From Taibaiella sp. (GTDB taxonomy: Bacteria; Bacteroidota; Bacteroidia; Chitinophagales; Chitinophagaceae), in the NCBI GenBank assembly GCA_019739295.1, contig JAHHDV010000036.1:1-30573 (forward strand): DNA of 30,573 nucleotides. The letters are read 5' to 3'. The position numbers were made by a program, and so were the translations under genes. Positions 8,416 to 17,139 of this stretch are shown here, one piece after another. The notes beneath the pieces were generated by a model. The model did no database searches. It worked only from the letters and a program-made list of their open reading frames with translations, and had not been told where the DNA came from. Each line of letters begins with the position of its first letter. Within the stretch, counting starts at the first letter, position 1.

Positions 8416-8423
8416 TATTTTTG
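8416..8423 (+). promoter_or_regulatory. Possible -7 box upstream of the purine nucleoside phosphorylase gene
   Basis: TATTTTTG matches TAnnTTTG, but lies 80 nt before the ATG and has no clear -33 partner, so it would imply a long leader. Confidence 0.3.
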
Positions 8424-8503
8424 GAACATTATCGGTTATCTTCAAATAAAAACAGGGTAATTATCAATTAAAAATCACTTATCATTCAACCCGAATTACA
8501 CTT

Positions 8504-9322
8504 ATGCTTTACGAAAAGATTCAGGAAACAGTACAATACATTCAGGCCAGGATTGCTGACTCACCTACGATTGGTATCATCCTGGGAAGCGGTCTGGGCC
8601 AATTAGCAGACGAAGTACAAACAGAAGTAGCCATACCCTATGCCGAAATCCCCAATTTTCCTGTCATTACCGTAAAAGGCCACAAGGGAGAATTATTATT
8701 TGGAAAAATAGGGAATAAAAATGTGGTGATGATGTCCGGAAGGTTTCATTATTATGAAGGATATGATATGCAGCAGGTGACCTTCCCGGTTCGGGTGATG
8801 AAAGCCCTGGGCGTAGAGACCCTGATCGTTTCCAATGCTGCAGGAGGCATGAATGAAACATTCCGTATCGGGGATATTATGTTCATCCAGGACCTGATTA
8901 ACCTGTTTCCGGAACATCCCTTGCGGGGGCCCAATGATGAAAGACTGGGTGTGAGATTCCCGGATATGAGTGAGCCGTTTAGTCTTGAATACATAGGTAT
9001 AGCAGACAAGATCGCGATCGACCTGGGTTATGAGGTCAGGAAAGGTGTCTACGTAGGACTGCAGGGCCCTACTTTCGAAACGCGCGCAGAGTACCACTGG
9101 CTGCACACGATAGGCGGGGATGCCGTGGGGATGAGTACGGTACCTGAAGTGATCGTAGCCATCCATAGCGGGATGAAAGTATTTGCTGCCAGTATCATTA
9201 CGGATCTGGGCATCCGGGAAGAATTGAATACCATTACCCACGAAGAAGTGCTGCAAGCTGCACATGAAGCTGCACCTAAACTCGCAGCGATTGTACGCAA
9301 ACTTATAGCGGAAATCCCATAA
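8504..9322 (+). CDS. punA: Purine nucleoside phosphorylase (inosine/guanosine type)
   Basis: Phosphorolyses purine nucleosides to base plus (deoxy)ribose 1-phosphate in purine salvage. The 272-residue length and motifs fit the trimeric PNP-I class: phosphate-binding GIILGSGLGQLAD near residue 24, VKGHKGELLFG, SGRFHYYEGYDMQQVTFPVRVMKALG, SNAAGGMNETFRIGDIM, GLQGPTFETRAEYHWLHTIGGDAVGMSTVPEVIVA, and an ITDLG segment near the C-terminus. It could also use S-methyl-thioadenosine, as the related MTAP family does, but the sequence looks like the PNP branch. It is convergent with topA, 156 nt away; I see no clear terminator between them. Confidence 0.93.
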   Translation: MLYEKIQETVQYIQARIADSPTIGIILGSGLGQLADEVQTEVAIPYAEIPNFPVITVKGHKGELLFGKIGNKNVVMMSGRFHYYEGYDMQQVTFPVRVMKALGVETLIVSNAAGGMNETFRIGDIMFIQDLINLFPEHPLRGPNDERLGVRFPDMSEPFSLEYIGIADKIAIDLGYEVRKGVYVGLQGPTFETRAEYHWLHTIGGDAVGMSTVPEVIVAIHSGMKVFAASIITDLGIREELNTITHEEVLQAAHEAAPKLAAIVRKLIAEIP

Positions 9323-9478
9323 CAGGCTGCAATAAAAGAACAAGTGCCTGCGGAGAAGGGAAATTGACATCAAATCCATTTACGAGTACATTCGCTTGGA
9401 TCAGGTGAAGTCAGCTTTGTTGCTCCGTTCTGCGTTCAGGCTACTTTGAGCTATTCGGATATCACTCCGGGAGGACAA

Positions 9479-12069
9479 TTATTTCCTTGCCCTGGTATTT
9501 GTCTTTTTGGCAGTCTTTTTGGCTGTAGCAGCTTTTGCTTTCTTGGCAGTAGTCTTGGCAGAGAAAGCATCGGGAATCTCCTGTTCTATGATTTTCTTTA
9601 CATCCTCCAAAGTCAAAGCCGCCGCTGCATCTGCATCGATTTTCTTTTTGGTTTTCGGATCCACCAGCTTCACATTTACCTTACCGAATTTGATAAATGG
9701 TCCCCACCTGCCATTTTGAATACTGATTTTCTGGTCTTGCCAGTTCTGAATATACCGGTTGGCTTCTTTCTCAACTTTAGCAGAGATCAGTTCCTCTATC
9801 TCCTGCTGGCGCAGGTTGTCAAAATCATATCTTGCCGGGACATTGACATACAGATCTCCCCATTTCAGGAATGGGCCAAATCTTCCTCTTCCTTTGGTTA
9901 CCGGCTCTCCTTTGTAATGCGCAATAGGCGCATCTGCCTCGAGCTTCTCTTCCAGGATCGCTACCGCCCTGTCATAATTTACAGATAAGGGGTCTTCTCC
10001 TTTTGGAATAGAAGCGAAGACGTCATTCCATTTGACATAAGGACCATATCTTCCTACGCCTACAGTGAGTATATGGCCTTTATATTCTTCGAGGTCAAAA
10101 GGCAACCTGAATAATTCCAATGCCTCTTCCAGAGTGATCGTTGTGATGCTCTGGGATGGCCTGAGTGAAGCGAACTTCGGGGTTTCTTCATCTTCGACTG
10201 TTCCAATCTGCACCATAGGGCCAAACCTTCCCAGGCGGGCGATCACCGGCTTACCTGTTACGGGATCGGCACCTAATGTCCTGTCTCCCTTTACACGCTC
10301 CGCATTTTCCATAGTGTCTTCTACAGTCTCATGAAAAGGGTCGTAAAAGTTTTGAATGACATGGTTCCATTCTTTCTTTCCTTCCGCAATATCATCAAAT
10401 TCATCTTCAATGTCCGCAGTGAACCCATAATCCATAATTTTCATAAAATGCCGGTTCAGGAATTCCGTAACCACTATTCCCAGATCAGTAGGAAATAATT
10501 TTGCCTTTTCAGCACCGGTAATCTCTGTTGCATTTTTCCGGGAAATCTTACCCTCCTTTAATTCCAATACCGTGTACGCCCGTTCTGTTCCTTCCTTATC
10601 TTTCCTTTCCACGTAACCTCTCTGCTGGATAGTGCTGATGGTAGGCGCATAGGTGGATGGTCTTCCGATACCCAGCTCTTCCAGCTTCTTCACCAGGCTG
10701 GCCTCTGTATATCTTGGATTGGGCCTGCTGAATCGCTGTGTGGAGACAATCGATACCAGGGGCAACTGCTGGTGAACCCGGAGTGGCGGGAGGATGTCAT
10801 TGTTCTCTTCATCATCAGCATCTTCATCTTTTCCTTCAAAATACACCTTCAGGAATCCATCGAATTTAATCACCTCCCCATTGGCAGTAAAATGGCTGTC
10901 CAGCTTCTTTCCGGCAGCAATGATATCGATTGTAGCCGTTGTTTTTTTCCAGTTGAGCATCTGCCATCTGAGAAGCCATGGTACGCTTCCAGATCAGGTT
11001 GTACAGCTTCTGTCCGTCCGGGTTACCTACCTGCTGTACCATCATATCGGTAGGACGGATGGCTTCGTGGGCTTCCTGTGCATTTTCATTCTTGTTTTTA
11101 AACCTTCTCAGCTGGTGATAACGGTCTCCATGGATCTGCCTGATGGCGGATTCCGTATGCTGAAGTGCAGATGCACTCAGGTTAACTGAATCCGTCCGCA
11201 TATAGGTGATATATCCGTTCTCATACAGGTCCTGTGCAATCCGCATGGTCCTGGAAACGGAAAAACCCAATTTACGGCTGGCTTCCTGCTGCAGGGTCGA
11301 GGTAGTAAAGGGAGGACTTGGAGACCTTTTTCCGGGTCTTATATGGATGTCGCTGACTTCAAACGTTGCCCCATTGCATTTTTCCAGAAAATCCTGTGCC
11401 TGCTGCTCTTCCTGATACCGTTCACCCTCCGCTTTGAAAACAGTATCCTTACCGTGATGATTTTTGGTCAGGAACTGTGCCTCTGTCCTGAAGGAGCTCA
11501 CCGGAGTGAACTGGTTGATCTCTGATTCTCTTTCTACCAGTAACTTCACAGCCACAGACTGTACACGGCCTGCTGACAATGCTTTGGTTCCAGCCAGCTT
11601 CCGCCATAATACCGGTGAAATCTCAAATCCCACCAATCTATCCATCACCCTTCTGGCCTGCTGTGCATTCACCAGGTCCATATCTACTGTACGCGGCTCG
11701 GAAACGGCTTTCCGGATCGCGTCTTTGGTAATCTCGTGGAACACAATTCTCTTCGTACTTTTCGGATCCAGCCCCAACACTTCACATAAATGCCAAGCTG
11801 ATCGCCTCTCCTTCCCGGTCCTCATCCGTTGCCAGCCACACTTCTTCGGCCTTCTTTGCTTTACTTTTGAGCTCGCTGACCACTTTCAGCTTTTCCTCTG
11901 ATACAATATATTTTGGTTGAAAATTATGCTCAATATCTATTCCCATCCCTTCCTTTTCCAAATCCCTGATATGGCCGTAACTCGATACTACCTCAAACAC
12001 CCCGTCCAGGTACTTTTCTATTGTTTTTGCTTTGGCCGGCGACTCTACTATCAATAACTTTTTGCCCAT
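9479..12069 (-). CDS. topA: DNA topoisomerase I (left copy, two frameshifts)
   Basis: Type IA topoisomerase that relaxes negative supercoils. The start at 12069 gives [21 protein letters not shown] (Toprim), followed by [14 protein letters not shown] (acidic metal motif), [16 protein letters not shown], and the catalytic-Tyr motif [16 protein letters not shown]. Four C-terminal GRxGP repeats ([39 protein letters not shown]) then lead into a Lys/Ala-rich tail ending in NTRARK. Two frameshifts split it: an extra A near 11794 (absent from the mirrored copy) and a seven-base run at 10942-10948 where six would keep [11 protein letters not shown] in frame. Repaired, it has about 862 residues, normal for the phylum. 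Bases 9479-10787 are single-copy; the rest lies in the palindrome arm. Confidence 0.93.
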
Positions 12070-12122
12070 ATTTATCTTAAGATTGATTATCCCATATTCT
12101 TATATGGAATTCAAATTGGTTA

Positions 12123-12156
12123 CAAGATTACATTATTTTTTAAAAAAGCTATCAAA
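12123..12156 (-). promoter_or_regulatory. Possible promoter of topA
   Basis: On the minus strand TTTG (12153-12156) is followed after 22 nt by TAATCTTG (12123-12130), one base from TAnnTTTG, about 53 nt before the topA ATG. The spacing is slightly long. Confidence 0.3.
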
Positions 12157-12381
12157 ATAAGGATAAACTTGCCATCTTTCCATAGTTTTTATCACAAATT
12201 AGCGCGGCCGGATTCCTGAGCTGACTTCAGAAGTGTAAGATGAAGGCAGAAATCCGGGAACTGCACTCCTCGTTTTCTCCCGGTAAAATCCTAATTGAAA
12301 ATCATTGAACGGAAATAAAATTCCGATTCAACCCAGAGCATAACATTTGGCAACTACCTCACGGGTACCGCTGACAAGACG

Positions 12382-12498
12382 ATCTCATTCTATGAGTAAA
12401 AAATGCTCATTGTAATCAGGGCGGAACAAGCTTTTCGTGGCGGTGCTGCCCCTTAAGAAAATGACACTTTCATTACATGCCCTACGTGAGAATGAGAT
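12382..12498. other. Candidate structured RNA or cis-element
   Basis: A 10-bp perfect inverted repeat (12382-12391 with 12489-12498) encloses a hairpin ATGAG/CTCAT (12392-12410) and nested TGTAAT/ATTACA with inner GGGC/GCCC pairing. Strand and function are unknown. It could be a small RNA, an operator or a chance structure. Confidence 0.3.
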
Positions 12499-12505
12499 GT
12501 TTTAA

Positions 12506-12527
12506 TAATTTTGTTTGGATAATTTTG
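12506..12527 (+). promoter_or_regulatory. Two tandem -7-like boxes before the response regulator
   Basis: TAATTTTG occurs twice (12506-12513 and 12520-12527), 33 and 19 nt before the ATG at 12547. No clear TTTG -33 box is seen for either. Confidence 0.35.
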
Positions 12528-12546
12528 CAAAAATTGAAAAGAAGAA

Positions 12547-13254
12547 ATGAAAAAAGATTCTAAAGGCAACTTATTACTGGTCGAAGATGAAGAAACATTA
12601 AGAGAAACACTGGCCCTGAACCTGGAACTGGAAGGCTATGAAGTGACAGCAGTGGATAATGGGTTGAAAGCACTGAATGCCATTAAGAATGAATATTTTG
12701 ATACCATGATATTGGATATCATGCTTCCTGAGATGGATGGGATCACGATCTGCGAGAATATCAGGGGACAGAACAACAATATTCCGATTTTATTCCTTTC
12801 TGCAAAGGGCAGCAGCGAAGACCGGGTCAATGGATTGAAGATGGGTGGTGACGATTATATGGTGAAGCCCTTTGATCTTGATGAATTGCTGATTAGGGTC
12901 GAAAAGCTCATCATCAAGAACAAAAAGATCAACGAACGGAACACGACTCCCGAGATCTATACTTTCGGAAAAAACAAAATCGACTTTGCAGGGCAAACCG
13001 GCAGGGATAAAGATGGAAAAACTGTTGAATTCAGCAAAAGAGAGATCGCCCTCCTTCGCCTGCTTATCGAGCACAAAGGAGAAGTCGTATCGAGAGAGCA
13101 TATCCTGCAGGCTGTATGGGGATACAATGTATACCCGACTACCCGGACGATAGATAATTTTATCCTGAGCTTCAGAAAGTATTTCGAGAAAGACAGCCGC
13201 AACCCGAAGCACTTTCACTCCGTAAGAGGTGTAGGCTATAAATTTACAGAATAA
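12547..13254 (+). CDS. OmpR/PhoB-family response regulator (left copy, intact)
   Basis: A 235-residue two-component response regulator. The receiver domain (about 8-125) has the acidic pair E13/D14, phosphoacceptor D57 in MILDIMLPEMDG, a conserved S/T position in LFLSAKG, and K107 in DDYMVKPFDLDELL. The C-terminal winged-helix domain has KREIALLRLLIEHKGEVVSREHIL, TRTIDNFILSFRKYFE and the final HSVRGVGYKF, the hallmark of OmpR-type DNA binding. No histidine kinase gene is adjacent on either side, so its partner is encoded elsewhere and its targets are unknown. The frame is intact here; the mirrored copy at 28091-28799 is frameshifted by one extra T. Confidence 0.95.
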   Translation: MKKDSKGNLLLVEDEETLRETLALNLELEGYEVTAVDNGLKALNAIKNEYFDTMILDIMLPEMDGITICENIRGQNNNIPILFLSAKGSSEDRVNGLKMGGDDYMVKPFDLDELLIRVEKLIIKNKKINERNTTPEIYTFGKNKIDFAGQTGRDKDGKTVEFSKREIALLRLLIEHKGEVVSREHILQAVWGYNVYPTTRTIDNFILSFRKYFEKDSRNPKHFHSVRGVGYKFTE

Positions 13255-13293
13255 AATTATTGGAAGATATGTAAATTATCAATACCTTTAACA

Positions 13294-13360
13294 CTTGTAA
13301 AACATTTGGGGCCTTTCAGGATTCAAAAATCCGGAAAGACTGTTCCGGGTGCTTTACAAG
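13294..13360. other. Structured leader before the small lipoprotein gene
   Basis: CTTGTAAA (13294-13301) and TTTACAAG (13353-13360) form an outer stem enclosing CCGGAA/TTCCGG (13331-13348) and an alternative GGATT/AATCC stem (13319-13332). It lies between the regulator stop and the lipoprotein ATG. It may be a terminator-like or leader structure, but no T-run follows directly. Confidence 0.35.
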
Positions 13361-13393
13361 CTTTTTATTCAACATTTTTCCGACATTTCCAAT

Positions 13394-13702
13394 ATGAAGA
13401 AATTTTTATACTCATTTGCCATACTTGGCACCCTGGTGCTTGCTTCCTGTGGTAAGGACGATCTGCGTACTGCCACGGTAATTGAAACCGGAGATATTAC
13501 TTTTGAAGGCTGTGGTTATTTATTACAACTGGAAGAAGATGGTCAGCTGATCAAGCCGTCTCATCTCCCCGGTGCTTACCAGCATCCCGGCATCAAAGTA
13601 GAGATCAATTATAACCATACCGGTATCGTAGATACCTGCGAGTATTCACCTAAATTATTTGACCTGGTGAACCTCAATGAGATCCACCTGAAGCAGGATT
13701 AA
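13394..13702 (+). CDS. Small lipoprotein of unknown function (left copy)
   Basis: A 102-residue protein starting at 13394 (MKKFLYSFAILGTLVLASCG). The hydrophobic leader with the lipobox LASC (Cys19 followed by Gly) indicates a lipoprotein anchored in an envelope membrane. An upstream in-frame ATG at 13349 would bury the signal and is rejected. The mature part is about 83 residues with two further cysteines (FEGCGYLLQLEEDGQ and VDTCEYSP), which could form a disulfide. I do not recognise a named family. It lies 139 nt after the response regulator on the same strand and is convergent with the next gene. The mirror copy at 27643-27951 encodes the same protein. Confidence 0.75.
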   Translation: MKKFLYSFAILGTLVLASCGKDDLRTATVIETGDITFEGCGYLLQLEEDGQLIKPSHLPGAYQHPGIKVEINYNHTGIVDTCEYSPKLFDLVNLNEIHLKQD

Positions 13703-13720
13703 TCCGGTATTCAAAATAAA

Positions 13721-14017
13721 TTACCATTTCAGATCCTCCGGCGCATCCGTCGGAGGATTTTGTTTGCGGGAGATCATCTTCTGCACCTGGCGTTCGTATA
13801 TCAGGGTGGCAATTGCCCGGGGAATATCAGGGGCCAGGAATGCAACCTTGATATCTTTTTCAAGGATATCAAGCCGGTACAATTTCGAAAACAACTCTTC
13901 TGTCCGGTATTTCAGCCAATCCTCTATCACCGGGGTCAATGCTTCAATAATTTGCTCCCTGTCTATCGGGTCAGGATTGATTTTGTCCAGAAGCTGAGAA
14001 AAGGATAAAGCAGGCAT
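13721..14017 (-). CDS. Small conserved-looking protein of unknown function (left copy)
   Basis: A 98-residue product from the ATG at 14017 (MPALSFSQLLDKINPDPIDREQIIEALTPVIEDWLKYR). An ATG at 14071 would add 18 residues of weak-looking sequence. It is predicted soluble and largely helical, with no Cys and no signal peptide, and ends in PPTDAPEDLKW. It lies downstream of aspartate kinase on the same strand (155-nt gap), so it might be co-transcribed, but nothing links it to that pathway. No family recognised. It is identical in the mirror arm (27328-27624), so its frame is well supported. Confidence 0.6.
   Translation of the reverse strand: MPALSFSQLLDKINPDPIDREQIIEALTPVIEDWLKYRTEELFSKLYRLDILEKDIKVAFLAPDIPRAIATLIYERQVQKMISRKQNPPTDAPEDLKW
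13733..13762 (+). terminator. Possible terminator of the lipoprotein gene
   Basis: ATCCTCCG (13733-13740) and CGGAGGAT (13751-13758) form an 8-bp stem with a 10-nt loop followed by TTTGTTTG. It overlaps the 3' coding end of the convergent small gene. The mirror is near 27583-27612. Confidence 0.45.
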
Positions 14018-14172
14018 TTGTTGTGATGATCGGTTTCCAGGATGGTGATATAGGAACAAAAGTATTGCCAAAATTTTCTGTTCAGGTGAAATACGGAATT
14101 TTTTTTAACAGGCTATGGCCTGCCCGATCTCGGAAGTCAGCATTATCCGAACACCTATTTCATACAATCCGA

Positions 14173-15450
14173 TTAATAATCCTTGTACAAAACCTGGTAC
14201 ACTCTTCTGGAGCGCTGCCTGAGCAGTACTTTCTTATATTGTACCAATTTCTCTACGGTAGCTTCATCCTCATAGTGCCTTACCGTCAGCAATGTACATT
14301 CTTCATTGATCTTGACATCGTACTCTCTGCACAGGTCAGCGATCAGATCGTCCTTAGCGAAATGCCTGGCATCTATACATGCTACAAAACTGATCGCAGC
14401 ATTCTGGATCATATTGATCTTCACCCTATGCTTCGCATAGATATTGTACAGGTTACTCAGGTTCTCTTCTGTAATGAACGAAAAATCCTTCGTGGTCACT
14501 TTCATCAGTAACTGATCGCCTTTATGGACAATCAAAGGCGGATAGAATACAGACTCTCCTACTTTCTTTTTGATCACAGTACCTTCCAGGGAATCGTCCA
14601 GGAAACATTTTACATACAGGGGAATGCCCTTATTCTGAATCGGCTTGATGGTCTTGGGGTGAATAACCTGGGCACCGTAATACGCCAGTTCGATAACTTC
14701 ATAGTAAGAGATCTCTGACAGCCTGACCGCATCAGGAAATTTCCGGGGATCCGCATTGAGAAACCCGGGGACATCTTTCCAGATGATTACTTTTTCGGAG
14801 GGAAGCATCGAGGCGATCAATGCAGCCGTATAGTCAGAACCTTCCCTGCCTAATGTCGTACTGTTATTATCCGGACTGGAACCGATAAAGCCCTGGGTGA
14901 CGCATAGACCCCCTTGCTGCATTACAGGCAGGATCTGGCTTTTGACATGATTCTGCGTGCTCTCCAGGTCTACAATTGCATTCCTGTAATACTCGTTGGT
15001 CCGGACAATGTCCCTGGCATCGATCCATGTATTGGCAACAGCTTTTTCTTCCAGCCATTGAGAGAAAATATGGGTGGACAATAGTTCTCCCACGCATACG
15101 ATCTGGTCATACAAATAGTCATCTGCCTGCACACCGGCATCATCCAGGGCCCAGGATATTTCCGTAAAATACGGATGCAGTTTCTCTGTTACCTGCTCGC
15201 TCCTCTCCATTCCGAACAATTCCCGGATATAATCCTGGTGCTGCTGCTCCAGCTCGTGAAGCAGGCTTTCGGCCAGAGGACGATTCTGGGCGATGGCAGC
15301 ATTGACAATGGCCTCCAGGGCATTGGTGGTCTTGCCGAGTGCCGATACGATGACGGTCAAAGGCCTTTCGGCTTTTTCGATAATCGGCAATAAAGCGCGC
15401 ATACGTGCAGGTGTGGCTATGGATGCGCCCCCGAATTTATAAACTTGCAT
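14173..15450 (-). CDS. lysC: Aspartate kinase (left copy, intact)
   Basis: Phosphorylates aspartate, the first step towards lysine, threonine, methionine and diaminopimelate. The 425-residue protein begins MQVYKFGGASIATPARMR (kinase nucleotide motif KFGGxS). It continues with SALGKTTNALE, QGFIGSSPDNNSTTLGREGSDYTAAL and KDVPGFLNADPRKFPDA, then YYEVIELAYYGAQVIHPKTIKP, all typical aspartokinase segments. The last ~130 residues contain two ACT-like regions (LLMKVTTKDFSFITEENL and INEECTLLTVRHYEDE), suggesting feedback control by an amino acid. There is no fused homoserine dehydrogenase. It starts 83 nt after the aminotransferase gene on the same strand. This copy is intact; the mirror copy has one extra A. 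Confidence 0.95.
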   Translation of the reverse strand: MQVYKFGGASIATPARMRALLPIIEKAERPLTVIVSALGKTTNALEAIVNAAIAQNRPLAESLLHELEQQHQDYIRELFGMERSEQVTEKLHPYFTEISWALDDAGVQADDYLYDQIVCVGELLSTHIFSQWLEEKAVANTWIDARDIVRTNEYYRNAIVDLESTQNHVKSQILPVMQQGGLCVTQGFIGSSPDNNSTTLGREGSDYTAALIASMLPSEKVIIWKDVPGFLNADPRKFPDAVRLSEISYYEVIELAYYGAQVIHPKTIKPIQNKGIPLYVKCFLDDSLEGTVIKKKVGESVFYPPLIVHKGDQLLMKVTTKDFSFITEENLSNLYNIYAKHRVKINMIQNAAISFVACIDARHFAKDDLIADLCREYDVKINEECTLLTVRHYEDEATVEKLVQYKKVLLRQRSRRVYQVLYKDY

Positions 15451-15533
15451 AAAACTAAATAAATATTGTATTACAGAATCACCCTCTCTATATGAGGAAA
15501 AATAAGGATAAAAAAATCAGAAAACAGAAAAGG

Positions 15534-16790
15534 TTATTTTAGCTTGGACAATTCTTCTTCCAGCTTTTGGAACACGCTTTCCAGATCCGCAATATTACTG
15601 GTACCGACGCTGATCCTGTACCAGGGAGATTCCCTGTCCGCGCCGAAGCAGTGAAAAGGTACCACCGCCATTCCTACATTGTTCAATAAGAACTGAGTGA
15701 CATCATTCTGGGTCTCCAGTCGCCCTTTTCCTGTCTCTTTGCCTTTCAGATCAAACTTAATGGTCAGGTAGATAGCTGCCTGTGCGGCAATCGTATCTAC
15801 AGGGTAGCCTTTTGATTTCAGGTCCTTCATCTTTCGTTCTATAAAGATAAGGCGCTCTTCTACCTTCTGCCTGAAGGAACCAAGGAAACCGCCTACTGCT
15901 GCATCATTACCGAGAAACTGGGCTACGGCATGCTGTTCTGCCATAGGCGCCCAGGCCCCGATATGGCTTAAAAGAGCATTGATCTTAGCGATAATGTGCT
16001 TCGGTCCGCATGCCCAGCCTACCCTGATACCGGTAGCTGCAAATGCTTTGCTCACGCCATCTATTAAGATGGTATAGTCTTTCATTTTAGCATTGATACT
16101 CACCGGGTTATAATGACGGATACCACCATAGGTCAAAGTGAAATACATCTGGTCGAACATCACATACAATTTCTTTTTGCCCGCTCCGCGCTTTTCGTTC
16201 TCTGCCACTACCAGGTCACAGATCTTAGAAAGATCCTCTCTGGAAAGCGTGGTCCCTGTAGGGTTCTGCGGTGTACAAAGGCACAGGAGCACCGCATCGC
16301 TGATATAAGGAACCATATCCTCTGCAGTAGGCATGAAATTGTGTTCCGGTCTCGTCTGGATCTCACAGGCAATGCCCCCGTTCAGGTTCGTATAATGATT
16401 ATTATTCCACGAAGGTACCGCGTAGATCACCTTGTCTCCCGGGTCGACTATGGTCTTAAACGTGGTATAGATCAATGGTCTGCCCCCGCTGGCTATCTGG
16501 ATCTCATCAGGCTGGTATTGAATGCCTTCATATTTTTCGATAAAATGCGCTACCGCTTTCCGCAAGGGAAGCACACCGGCTCCCGGGGGATAGTTGGTCA
16601 GCCCTTTCTGATAGGCATTCAGGATCTCCTGCAGCAATTCAGCAGGTATGGGAAATTCAGCCGGAGAGAAATCACCAATGGTATAATTATAAATCTTAGC
16701 TCCTGCCGCAATCTTTGAATTGATCTCATTGCCAAGTTTTACAATTTCTGAACCCACTAATGATTCGGCAAGTCTGCTAAGGTTTTCCAT
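15534..16790 (-). CDS. PLP-dependent class I/II aminotransferase (aspartate aminotransferase-like, left copy)
   Basis: A 418-residue fold-type I aminotransferase. The PLP lysine is K248 in DGVSKAFAATGIRVGW. Other hallmark positions are N176 in CTPQNPTGT, D213/Y216 in MFDQMYF, YPPGAGVLPLRKAV near residue 67, and a substrate-carboxylate Arg region WYRISVG near the C-terminus. Class I/II enzymes of this type often act on aspartate, aromatic amino acids or LL-diaminopimelate. The next gene downstream is aspartate kinase, which makes an aspartate-family role plausible, but specificity cannot be fixed from sequence. The frame is the same in the mirror copy (24554-25810). Confidence 0.9.
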   Translation of the reverse strand: MENLSRLAESLVGSEIVKLGNEINSKIAAGAKIYNYTIGDFSPAEFPIPAELLQEILNAYQKGLTNYPPGAGVLPLRKAVAHFIEKYEGIQYQPDEIQIASGGRPLIYTTFKTIVDPGDKVIYAVPSWNNNHYTNLNGGIACEIQTRPEHNFMPTAEDMVPYISDAVLLCLCTPQNPTGTTLSREDLSKICDLVVAENEKRGAGKKKLYVMFDQMYFTLTYGGIRHYNPVSINAKMKDYTILIDGVSKAFAATGIRVGWACGPKHIIAKINALLSHIGAWAPMAEQHAVAQFLGNDAAVGGFLGSFRQKVEERLIFIERKMKDLKSKGYPVDTIAAQAAIYLTIKFDLKGKETGKGRLETQNDVTQFLLNNVGMAVVPFHCFGADRESPWYRISVGTSNIADLESVFQKLEEELSKLK

Positions 16791-16811
16791 AATTATATTG
16801 ATTTAAGGCCG

Positions 16812-16843
16812 CTAAAATACGCATTAATCAAATTATATACAAA
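16812..16843 (-). promoter_or_regulatory. Putative promoter of the aminotransferase gene
   Basis: On the minus strand TTTG (16840-16843), a 20-nt spacer and TATTTTAG (16812-16819, one base from TAnnTTTG) precede the ATG at 16790 by 21 nt. Identical boxes occur in the mirror arm at 24501-24532. It could also drive lysC. Confidence 0.5.
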
Positions 16844-17091
16844 TGAGGAAAACACAGATGTAGCAAGAGTTTACACCAATGACCGGGCAGGAAGACGGAT
16901 AGCGCCGGATGTATTTCCGGTTTGCTTATGTAGTATTTTTATATCCGCTTGTCCGGATCTTGGTTTAAGAGAAAACGCAGCAGTCCCCGACAATACTTCC
17001 GGTTATCCGCAGTTCTCTATCCGGGAGTGGAAGCTGCAAATTCAGATCTTCTTTATACAAAAAAAACTATCAGAGATATCTTTAGTCCTGC

Positions 17092-17099
17092 TATATTTG
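17092..17099 (+). promoter_or_regulatory. Putative -7 box of the DUF486 gene
   Basis: TATATTTG is an exact TAnnTTTG match, 40 nt before the ATG at 17140. There is no clear -33 box. Confidence 0.4.
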
Positions 17100-17139
17100 A
17101 TGATCAATTCCAAATCATTCCCTGTTTATCAACTTTCTT

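Larger units (their letters stand above)
12070..12546. other. Intergenic region between divergent topA and response regulator (477 nt), with structured segments
   Basis: No convincing ORF. It contains a possible topA promoter, a hairpin at 12305-12331 (TTGAACGGAA/TTCCG-A-TTCAA with a 1-nt bulge), and a segment 12382-12498 bounded by the inverted repeat ATCTCATTCT/AGAATGAGAT. Two TAATTTTG boxes sit close to the regulator start. The mirror copy is at 28800-29276. Confidence 0.6.
16791..17139. other. Intergenic region between divergent aminotransferase and DUF486 genes (349 nt)
   Basis: Holds a putative promoter on each strand (16812-16843 minus, 17092-17099 plus) and an A run at 17059-17066 (eight here, seven in the mirror). 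A weak CCGGA/TCCGG hairpin is near 16907-16922. No convincing gene. Confidence 0.55.

Noticed and set aside
9446..9988. 180-codon plus-strand ORF opposite the topA 3' end
   Set aside because: It is antisense to the conserved GRxGP repeat and Lys-rich tail region of topA; no independent coding evidence.
9479..12069. topA as separate genes or a programmed frameshift
   Set aside because: The break near 11794 is absent from the mirror arm and the other break is a homopolymer; similar insertions occur in unrelated genes all over the window.
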